Position numbers and translations under genes: made by a program
Part shown: one piece after another, positions 56,072-64,000 of the stretch
How the letters are laid out: every line of letters starts with the position of its first letter
Position numbering within the stretch: position 1 is the stretch's first letter
NCBI GenBank assembly: GCA_944739405.2
Contig: OX123187.2
Span: 45,302,394 to 45,366,393 of the forward strand
Origin: Euclidia mi
Lineage: Eukaryota; Arthropoda; Insecta; Lepidoptera; Erebidae
DNA: 64,000 bases
Direction: 5' to 3'
The notes under the pieces: generated by a model
Told to the model about the DNA's origin: nothing
The model's input: the letters and a program-made list of their open reading frames with translations, nothing else
The model's database searches: none

Positions 56072-59000
56072 CTGTCGACAAAATGAAAACATTGAGGAAC
56101 TCTGTATTAATGCATTATCACGGTAATAATATCTAACAGTATTGTAACTCCATACAAACGCACGAAACTCGAGTTATACCTACGCGCCTCGAGCAGAGTA
56201 CCCATTAGACTGGGCGGACTGTGCCTACAGTACCCGCAGCCGCTATCGTGCCGCAGCTCGCATGCGGCGCGTCTGGTAGGTATATAACTCACGAAGACGG
56301 CAGAGTTACAATACTGTTAGATTAAATTACCGTGGCATTATTTATTTATATTATTATATTGCAATATTTTAAAAGATCCTATCAGTCTAGTGTAATTCCG
56401 ACTCGAGCAGTTTTTGAAAGTTAGGTAGAAACACATTTCTTTATCTCGGTAGGTAAAAGTGAACTTATGATTTTTTTATACAATTTATTGCTACCTACAT
56501 ACCTCAAAGTCGTATGAACTATAGGTTAAAGATTTCAAAAGTTTTGAAAATCTTTCACTTTGTTGTTCACATTAAGATTAACATAGACCAGATTCCGTCA
56601 CTACTATTACTAAGGCTTTCATCCCGGGAGTCTCGGTCTCGAAAATTTCGAGTGTCGACGATTTTGCAGTGTTTCCGAGACTCGAGACTTCTGCCTCCAG
56701 TTTTTGAGACTTTTGAGACTTAAGTCAAATAATAACCATTATTAAAAAATCTCGTGAATTACCGTGGTTGGCAAAAAACCCCGTCCAGGCTAAAAAAGAA
56801 CTTGCCAACAGCTTTTCCTGACAGGGTTTTCGCAAACAACCCTATATCATCGTGTTCGCAGTGAAGTAGCGATCATTTGTAAGTATATAAGATTTGACTA
56901 TTAAACAAATTGATAAAATAATATAACTAGTATCAAATTAACTGTCGAAGTGTTTATAGGGTTGGCAGGCAACCCTATAAATACGCCAGAAAAATAGACA
57001 ACCCAATGTTTACGTACCCTTTAGGGTTCATACATTCGGTTAGTACTAAAGGAGAATACCTATTCTAGTATGGACTGTATACCTAATGTTTTATTCATTA
57101 AACTCGTACCTATGTTAAATGAAAAGTCTTTTTTTTTTTTTATTCTTTTCCTAGTCTAGACAGGATTTTTTTGCCAACTCTTTCGCTATATATGTTTTAC
57201 ATGCAAAATTTGATATAAAAAACTTTTCATCCGTTATCCGTTCAGCCAGATCAGTGAATGTCGCTCTTCTACGGATCTTAGGCTATCATCAGAGGGTCTA
57301 GTACGAGTTTGCACTCGATTGTCACAGTGGACGATAGCCTAGTCGACGGGAACAAATTCCATACATTTTCTAAATGCGACCCCTAGCAGTTTCTATCGAT
57401 GGCTACTCTCCGGTAGGGGCGCTTTTACAAAATGTATGGAAATTGTTCCCGTCGACTAGGCTATCGTCCACCGTGACGATTGAGTGCAAACTCGTACTAG
57501 ACCCTCAGATCCTTTCTATCTAAAACATATTGGATGTATTTTGCTTCCTACGTGGCTATTACAAAAATAATATTTGTATGTATTTACATTATTTAAACTC
57601 ATTGTATTAACGACCTAAATGCCTAACCTTTAAGTTTAAAACCGTTTTTCTAAAGAGTCTCGAAAGTCTCATTTTCCCGGGAATTTCGAGACCGGGCTGA
57701 GTCTCGAATTTTTCTCCCGGGACTCGAAAATGTATCAAGACTGAAAGCCTTAGTCACTACCTAGGTACACAATAAATATGAATATTTACATGCTCTACAA
57801 ACATAGAGAAATATCGTCATATTTTAACACTTAGCTCCTAAAATGATGATGATGATGAATAGGGTTGTTTCCAACTAGTCAAATCAAGCACTTTTAATGA
57901 AATGTAAAAAACGACCTTTGCCAAGGATTTTGTATGGTATATGACATAGTGACGTCATAGTGTTTTGCTGTCAAATAGAATACTTATTATCAATAAATTG
58001 ACGATAAAAATGTTAAATAAAGTTTTAACATTAATGAACGAATAAAACTACTATTATTTTGACATGTCTCACTAGATAAAAATACTTGTATAATTTATTT
58101 CACTTGCAGGAAACTTCCCTATTGCTGATACACATACTAAACGAATATAGATATTCGTAGCGTGAGACAGATTAAGTGATGGTTTAGGAATGTTAATCCC
58201 CTAATTATTCCATTACTTATACTTCTGGATATAACTTTGAAAAAGGTAAGTAGACCACCATTTGAATACGTTACATGACTCTGAACATGTTACCGATGTG
58301 GGTCTTTCCTTTCTTTTTCCTACATATGAGTGCGTGGCCAACTCCGGCGACGGAGTTTTCAGGCCGTCCGAAGGCCTCCGACATGGCCTGCCGATTCTTG
58401 TCGTGAGATAAGAAACGGGACCAACAGCTTAAAACATGGCCAGTCTAGGTACGTACCTGCACATTGGTAGACTTCAATTCGTATTTGAGAGCGTTAATCG
58501 ACAGCTTTTGGTCTTGTATCTTGGCGTCCGGAGGAAGGCTTTCCACTTCGATGGCTGTTATTATTCTGACATTGTTGAACGTTACACTAAAAACAGAACA
58601 TATGGTTAAAGTAGTTTAAAATATTTAATTATGAATAAAATGTTGTTATACATTTACAAAAAACAAAAAACGGTGTATACGTATCCATTGTCTAGTACCC
58701 ATAGTATAAGCTCTGCTTAGTTTGGAAGTAAGTAGATGTTGTTGTGTGAATGTAGATAAAAAATAAAACATTAAAGCTCCATGCATTAGTTCTGTGTCCA
58801 AAGCGCTGCTTGATATCGCTGGAGGTAGGAGGAGGACAAGTGTACTAAGTATACGTCTAAATCCAGTACAGTTCCCATCTCCTCTCCGTTGCTGTGCTAT
58901 TTTTGGCTTGGTTATAGAGAGTACCTATACTATACCAACCCGTTTGGCCAGCGTGGTACAGTAGGCCAATTCCTCCTTTCAAAGGAGAGGCCTAGTCCAG

Positions 59001-62000
59001 CAATGGACTGTTAAAGGCTGTTGATGATATAGAGAGTAAGTAAAAGGAAAAGATGTATAAAACCCATCTGCACAAAAGGTCTGCTCCTCCTCGGATGGTG
59101 TCACGAGGTAATAGTGAATTTAGTAAATCGTAAGTCAAGTTAGCGCTAAGAATATTTTGCCTACAATTTGACTCTAAATTATAGGTACCTATATGTTAGG
59201 TATATAACGGACATCATCATCATCATCAGCCTGCCGTAGTCCACTGCTGGATATAGGCCTTTCCAATGGTACGCCACTGAGCACGATTTTCGGCTCTTCG
59301 TGTCCAGCCGCTGCCAGCCTCTTTGCGTATATCGTCATTCCACGTAGCCGGAGGGCGTCCTACACTACGTTTGCCAAGGAGCGGTCTCCACTCTAGAACA
59401 CGACTACTCCAACTGTTAAGGGTTCTGCGACAGATGTGACTAGCCCACTGCCACTTCAACTTGCTATATAATGGACATGCACTGGTAAAAAGGGGTAATT
59501 TCATCATCATCATCAGCCATAGACCACTATTGGCTATGTACCTACTCTGGTCTATGGCCTCTCCCATGGCACATCCACTGAGTCTGATTTTCTGCTTTTC
59601 GTATCCAGCCGCTGCCAGTCACATTGGGTATATCGTCACTCCTCCTACCCAGTGAGCGTCCTACGCTACGTTTGCAAAGGCGCGGTCTCAACTCTAGAGC
59701 ACGACTAATCAAAGGGTTCTGCCAAAAATGTGACCAGCCAACTTAAGCTTATTAATTCTTTGTCCATGTCGATTACTCAAAAGGCTAACTTAGCAACTGT
59801 CTTTATATCCCAAATAGTTACTTAGTATATCTTTGGTATATCTTCTTAATATATTTACATGGTTCTGAAATGTAATTTGCATCGGAATGTACCTACTCAC
59901 TTAGCATGTCCAAGTACGTTGTTGGAAAATTCGTCCACTTTCACATCCGAGCAAAAATCAACTGTAACAATAAAAAATGTTAGGTCTCCTTCGCTACATA
60001 AATAAAGCGATGTGTTGTACCTAATTCATAAAAGCGTAGTGTATGTGGAAGACAGACGTTATCCAAGCAGGATTACCAGAAAGTAGTAAATGCTTCAAAA
60101 TTTATCAAGCATTTTAATCGTTCACACGTTTTTGGCAAAAGAAAGGAAAGAGGAATTACATTCTGGTTTGTTAAGATCAGAGGCCCTAGTCAATGAATAC
60201 AGATTTATATAGAAGCGCAGTTCTTAAGGATTTCGTGTGCCGATTCCAAGTGGAGCCTGTCTCCAGTTTAGTTCGTAGAAGGCGCCGTTGGCGGCGCTGG
60301 CGTCGTTCTCCGTCTCTCTTGCTCTCGTAGTTAGCCAACTAGGTAGACGAACGTTCCTCCTGTGTATCCATACAGGAGGAACGTTCGTCTCTCTTACTGT
60401 CGTAGAGACAGCTGCCACAGCGCGACTGCCACACCGCCAAGCGGCAATTTGGGTAACAGAAAGTCTGTCTTCAGAGCGCCCATAAGAAATGCGCCTCTAT
60501 GTAAATATCTGAACTCTTTGCCCTAGCCAAATGGCATTCACTTGTGCTATCTACTTTCGCTAACGCTTGGTTGCCATGGCAACATAAGGAATTCCTTCTT
60601 CGTTGACCACGTGATACCTATATCGAAGGCTTATGTCAGTTCCATACATTTTTGCACTTAGCGATTAGCGATATCGTTAATCGAATGCCATTTGGCTAAA
60701 GGGGCTGATACAATTAGCCATTTAAGAAATTACTTCGGTACATAACATCTTTAATTTATATTAATTAATTTAATTATATTTATTTTTATTAAATCAATAA
60801 CTGTTTAATTACCATGTACAGTCAATTTCGGCACATCTAGGGATATGTCGACCCTGCCTGGCAGGACGCGCACTTCAACAGAATTTATAATGAATTGTTG
60901 AGCTCCTGTCAAGTGGAAATTAGCGAGATGTATCGCGCCTCTGAAACACAGAACGTAAATTGCAGACATATTACAAAATTTATGTTTTCCAATTCCACCC
61001 AGATCCAGACAAGTGATTTTGATTAACAGTCCCCTGAATATATATCTATACGGGAATTAACGCGAACATGCATTAGGTATTTACATACCTTATTTTTGCT
61101 TGACGTTTCGAGACGGTTGCACGTCCCGTGGTCGCAAGCTGACTGGCGTAGCGATGTCACGTCTCCGAGTGCGAGGTAGAAGATTCTATTTCTACCCCCG
61201 CGTTGTTGATTTTCGAGGTACCGGCGCAAAACACACTAACCGTATCTGTATATTGAACATTCGCCGACTGCGCATGAAAGTAGGGTGTTGCTAACCGGAT
61301 CACTGGATTCCACGCCGATGACATGGCGAATGTTCAATATACAGATACGGTTAGTGTGTTTTGCGCCGGTACCTCGAAAATCAACAACGCGGTGGTAGAA
61401 ATGGAATCTTCTACCTCGCACTCGGAGACGTGACATCGCTACACCAGTCAGCTTGCGACCACGGGACGTGCAACCGTCTCAAAACGTCAAGCAAAAAATA
61501 AGGTATGTAAATACCTAATGCATGTTCGCGTTAATTCCCGTATAGATATATATTCTTAAACATGCAACGCGAGTGTTTAAAAGTTTCTAACAGTCCACTG
61601 CTGGTGAAAGGAGGAAGCTTGTGAAAGGCTTCTTTCATTTGCCCCACAATAGCATTGAGATGCAACAGAGGATTTGGCCTACTATAACACGCTGACCAAA
61701 GACACTATTTGTTTCGTGTATTTTCCTTAGTCACCTCATATGAATATGAAACCCACCAAATGAAGTAGTTACACTTTGTACTTATTCTTAATCCGTCACA
61801 AATAGTCTGCGAGTGGCGCTGATACACCTGAGCATTCACTTGTAACAGAACAGCGAACATTCGCCGTTTTCTGTTTTGTCGAACCGAACATTTTCATGAT
61901 CATTCTAGCGAACACTCTAAATTTAAATAGTCCGTAGAATATAGAAAAAATATAGAAATCGCACTACAACAGCAGTTTTACCCAATATATTTACTTCAAT

Positions 62001-63512
62001 TTCACTTATGAATTATTTCTAGAGAAAGAGTAAGATACATAAACAAATAGTAAAATGCAGATTTTAATTTGAACAGGTTTAATAAATCACACAAGTGTTT
62101 GTTCCTTCGTTCAAATTTATTAATCGATATCGAGAGTTTATCAACATTCTATTGAAATTAACTCTGAGTACCTAAACCAAATCTAAGGATCTATTGTAAA
62201 CATTATCAATATTATATCGATATTTATTCTCAGTAATCCCATCACTAGTCCAGTTAAAATTAGTGACAAACTACGAAAATTCTTCCCTAGATTAAAATCA
62301 TAAGTCAAAGTAATTTTAACCGCCATTGTAGCGCTAATTCTATGTATTATCTATATTATGAGGCTCGCCCGAATGTTCGTGAGAATGCTCGCTAGAACAC
62401 ACTCATTTGTTTTGTAACATTCGCGAGAATGCTCATTACAGGTGAATGCTCAAGTGTATCAGCGCTTATCTCATATGAATATGAAACCCACCAAATTAAA
62501 TGAAGTGGTTACACTGTGTACTTATTCTCAATCCGTCACAATATAGTTTGCGAGTACTCATTAGGATTTTTTCTATTCGTCCGTAGTTTTGAAATGTCAA
62601 TGACGCGTGCCGTCTACCCAATTTATAAACGATTGCTTAGCAATATTAATTATGTAAGTACATAAAATTATAACTTACTGTATTTCGTAGTCCTCAATAC
62701 GGGTAGTAAACGTTTTAGGATTGTAATAAGGATCCAACGGTGGAATACTACCGAGGCCTGTCTTGAAGAAGATGCGGAACTTCTCGAAGAAGTACTTCAA
62801 GTTGTCGGAGGCTTGCTCGTCTATGATGGAAAGAGGCTCGTGCTTCGGGGTTAACTCGCCATATTTACCATAAATGTGCATCGGCCCCAAATCTTGAGGT
62901 GTGTCTGGAAATTACATTTAGTATGTAGTAGCTATAACCTTAGTCATCATCATCAGCTGCTTGTCGCAGTTGATTGCTGGATATAGGCCTCTTCAATGGC
63001 ACGCCACACATATAAATTTTTGGCTCTTCATGTCTAGCCTGAAGCATAATCATAGTACTTTTTCATATTATTAATTTCATAATGCTAAAATTGAATACAA
63101 TAAAAGGCGATTGATTTGTTTAACAACTAAATTTCGCCAGACAGAATTACAGAATTTTAATGAATCCTGCTGTAACTCTTACAGCAGTATTAAATATACC
63201 ATACTTAGGAGTTTTGATTTGATTTATGGCTAACCCATCTTCTTTTACACCCGCGGAAATGATGACGAAAACGACGATATAAATGGAATTCGCTCCATCC
63301 GCCATGAATCGGTTCAGAGCTCTTGCCAATAAGAATATGGGAATGAATAAACAAAAAATAGGACTATTTGCACTTAATGGTTTTAATATACTCGTAGCTA
63401 TACATACGATTTTAAAACGTCCAGCAATAGAAGAAATATCTGAGTAACACTTACAGGTAAACACTCCAAAATTGCCCACTACAACACAAAACATTAACCG
63501 AAGCCAATGCAT
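55820..63512 (-). CDS. Gene C: secreted takeout/JHBP-like protein, six exons
   Basis: Exons 63512-63455, 62904-62679, 60940-60813, 59961-59898, 58586-58457 and 56071-55820 give 858 nt (285 aa), phases 1,2,1,2,0. The signal peptide is MHWLRLMFCVVVGNFGVFT. The mature chain has DLGPMHIYGKYGELTPKHEP, a helix DEQASDNLKYFFEKFRIFF, GAIHLANFHLTGAQQFI, VRVLPGRVDISLDVPKLTV, VTFNNVRIITAIEVESLPPD and a long C-terminal helical part ending PEFITKLLE. It aligns with gene B in exon 2 and with gene A at exon 5 (TFNNV). Exon 4's donor is uncertain, see findings. The C-terminal exon is about 20 residues longer than in A and B. Ligand unknown. Confidence 0.78.
56612..57752. mobile_element. TIR element in gene C intron 5
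   Basis: The outer ends AGGCTTTCA and TGAAAGCCT lie next to TA. Subterminal CCCGGGAGTCTCGG, CTCGAAAATTTCGAG and their inverted relatives (TTTCGAGACCGGG) fill both ends. It contains the foldback element at 57290. There is no transposase. Confidence 0.68.
57290..57512. mobile_element. Nested foldback element
   Basis: GAGGGTCTAGTACGAGTTTG, CACTCG, GTGGACGATAGCCTAGTCGA and CGGGAACAA in the left arm (to about 57371) are mirrored in the right arm (57430-57512). Arms are about 80 bp with few mismatches. Confidence 0.82.
58320..58445 (-). mobile_element. Fragment of the 5S-type SINE body
   Basis: GTGGCCAACTCCGGCGACGG, GGCCTCCGACATGGCCTG and GAAACGGGACCAACAGCTTA match the distal part of the SINEs at 22120 and 28370. 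It ends 12 bp before gene C exon 5 (in the intron after it). Confidence 0.65.
58457..58586 (-). CDS. Gene C exon 5
   Basis: Acceptor TCTGTTTTTAG, donor CAG|GTACGT. Encodes VTFNNVRIITAIEVESLPPD through KYELKSTNVQ. The start is clearly homologous to gene A exon 5. Confidence 0.84.
58670..58785 (+). mobile_element. SINE tail fragment (30722 family)
   Basis: CATTGTCTAGTACCCATAG and AAGCTCTGCTTAG plus GTGTGAATGTAGA match the 30722 body. The head is missing. Confidence 0.7.
58925..59030 (-). repeat. Dispersed repeat, inverted copy of 14304
   Basis: CCAACCCGTTTGGCCAGCGTGG, AATTCCTCCTTTCAAAGGAG and CTAGTCCAGCAATGGACTG are the complement of 14304-14412. Confidence 0.7.
59215..59500 (-). pseudogene. 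RTE-type LINE 3' end
   Basis: The frame reads KLKWQWASHICRRTLN, VLEWRPLLGKRSVGRPPATW and NRAQWRTIGKAYIQQWTTAG, stop, then a (GAT)n tail at 59215-59228. It is 5'-truncated and shows the same ending as 3998-4275. Confidence 0.8.
59500..59755 (-). pseudogene. Second RTE 3' end, tandem to the first
   Basis: CATCATCATCATCAGCC (tail) followed by the same landmarks as the previous copy (CATGGCACATCCACTGAG, CAGCCGCTGCCAG, GGTATATCGTCACTCC), diverged. Same orientation, so two insertions lie head to tail. Confidence 0.72.
59898..59961 (-). CDS. Gene C exon 4, donor ambiguous
   Basis: Acceptor CTGTTACAG. Encodes DFCSDVKWTNFPTTYLDMLS. In-frame joining to exon 5 needs the donor GA|GTAGGT at 59897. The stronger-looking AA|GTGAGT four bases earlier would end the frame at once. 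64 nt equals gene A exon 4. Confidence 0.7.
60343..60390. repeat. Perfect hairpin in gene C intron 3
   Basis: AGACGAACGTTCCTCCTGT is followed after 8 nt by its exact complement, a 19-bp stem. The flanks also share CTCTCTTGCTCTCGTAG and CTCTCTTACTGTCGTAG as direct phrases. Confidence 0.85.
60813..60940 (-). CDS. Gene C exon 3
   Basis: Acceptor TGTGTTTCAG, donor ATG|GTAATT. 128 nt as in gene B exon 3. Encodes GAIHLANFHLTGAQQFI through DVPKLTVH. Confidence 0.85.
61036..61555. mobile_element. Foldback element with about 230-bp arms in gene C intron 2
   Basis: 61036-61265 and 61325-61555 are near-perfect inverse copies (GAATATATATCTATACGGG, TTAACGCGAACATGCATTAG, CGGTTGCACGTCCCG, GGTACCGGCGCAAAACACAC), separated by a 59-bp loop. 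Only a few mismatches were seen. Confidence 0.88.
61733..62553. repeat. 80-bp direct repeats flanking a TIR element
   Basis: 61733-61812 and 62470-62553 share CTCATATGAATATGAAACCC, GTTACACT and TTATTCT(T/C)AATCCGTCAC in direct order. Between them, 61815-62465 has inverted ends GCGCTGATACAC(C/T)TGAGCATTCAC. The centre has GCGAACATTC-type words. Confidence 0.7.
62679..62904 (-). CDS. Gene C exon 2
   Basis: Acceptor GTAATTTCCAG, donor CA|GTAAGT. Encodes TPQDLGPMHIYGKYGELTPK through TRIEDYEI. Confidence 0.85.
62943..63045 (-). repeat. RTE LINE tail fragment
   Basis: CATCATCATCAGC, GATTGCTGGATATAGGCCTC and AATGGCACGCCACAC match the tail at 59220. The coding part is lost. It lies in gene C intron 1. 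Confidence 0.65.
63455..63512 (-). CDS. Gene C exon 1, signal peptide
   Basis: ATG at 63512 gives MHWLRLMFCVVVGNFGVFT, and the exon ends in phase 1 at ACCT|GTAAGT. Upstream AT-rich sequence contains TTTATAAAG at about 63580 but no convincing initiator. Confidence 0.78.
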
Positions 63513-64000
63513 GTTCAGCAATTCGCTGTTTTATCGTCGGCGTACTTAATACTATTACTTTTACTTATAAAATATACGCTTTATAAAGACTAATTAAACT
63601 TATATTTAAATCGTAGCTATTATACGCTCATTATGTTGATTAGTTAGGATCAGTCAATTTCTCATTGATTGTGGAATTTCCATGAAAATAGGTTTAAATT
63701 GCACCATATTGTTGGTAAGGCTTACAGTTACTGAGCGCTGGCAGAATTATATTCAGGTTGAAAGCAGGTAGGTATTTATTTGAAAGGAGTAAAGTGAGCT
63801 GTAGAACTTCAGGGAGAGAGAAAAGTTTAGTTAGCCAAAATAATCATGTCCACCAAGCCAGACAGATATTTAACGCTGGTGGGTTACTTACTTGGTTCTT
63901 GTCTTTGAGTTGTCATTTTTGTCAAAAAGTTGCATGTATTACAGAGTCTGACAGTATAACTCCGTAAGCACTCATGCCTTGGAGAGTCTATAGTATTATC
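63513..64000. other. Upstream region of gene C
   Basis: This should hold the gene C promoter. TTATAAAG-like elements occur near 63565-63588, but no initiator was found. The rest is unassigned. Confidence 0.4.

Noticed and set aside
60224..60485. Overlapping frames on both strands in gene C intron 3
   Set aside because: They arise from the GC-rich inverted repeat, with no domain or splice support.
61023..61436. Frames encoding matching peptides on opposite strands
   Set aside because: The peptides match only because the DNA is a palindrome. Nothing suggests translation.

Overview
The window is nuclear DNA of an insect, almost certainly a moth or butterfly. It is AT-rich, its genes are small-exon genes with kilobase-sized introns and GT-AG splice sites, and its repeat families look lepidopteran: Lep1-like short Helitrons that insert between A and T, RTE-type LINEs ending in (GAT)n, Jockey-type LINEs, tRNA-derived SINEs and many foldback/TIR elements. 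No prokaryotic feature was seen. The species cannot be named from sequence alone.

Three host genes could be assembled exon by exon. All three encode small secreted proteins that I place in the takeout / juvenile-hormone-binding (JHBP, TULIP-fold) superfamily. Gene A (+, 17743-29730, 239 aa) has a TATA box and an arthropod initiator. Gene B (-, 43494-32555, 254 aa) converges on gene A. Gene C (-, 63512-55820, 285 aa by my model) lies upstream of B in the same direction. Each has six coding exons and the same intron phases (1-2-1-2-0), so they look like an old tandem family. Such proteins are secreted carriers of hydrophobic ligands; the ligand here is unknown. Two splicing oddities stand out. 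Gene B carries a perfect 91-bp tandem duplication that creates a potential in-frame 36-nt microexon. Gene C has two overlapping donors 4 nt apart, of which the better-looking one breaks the frame.

Layout. 1-5.5 kb holds LINE fragments, MITEs and an LTR-like fragment. 5.5-12.2 kb is a decayed Ty3/Gypsy retrotransposon on the minus strand, split inside integrase by a 2.1-kb repeat carrying about four 315-bp tandem units. 12.2-17.7 kb is a SINE, Helitron and MITE graveyard. 17.7-29.7 kb is gene A, whose first intron holds a Jockey LINE that was hit by a long-inverted-repeat element and by a Helitron. 29.7-43.5 kb holds SINEs, gene B and, in its first intron, a decayed RTE LINE. 43.5-55.8 kb is intergenic and dominated by a second Jockey LINE that was broken by three different insertions. 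55.8-63.5 kb is gene C with several foldback elements in its introns. The last 0.5 kb has nothing recognisable.

The transposable elements are mostly fossils. Because several sit inside recognisable LINE or Gypsy reading frames, their exact ends, target duplications and relative ages can be read directly.
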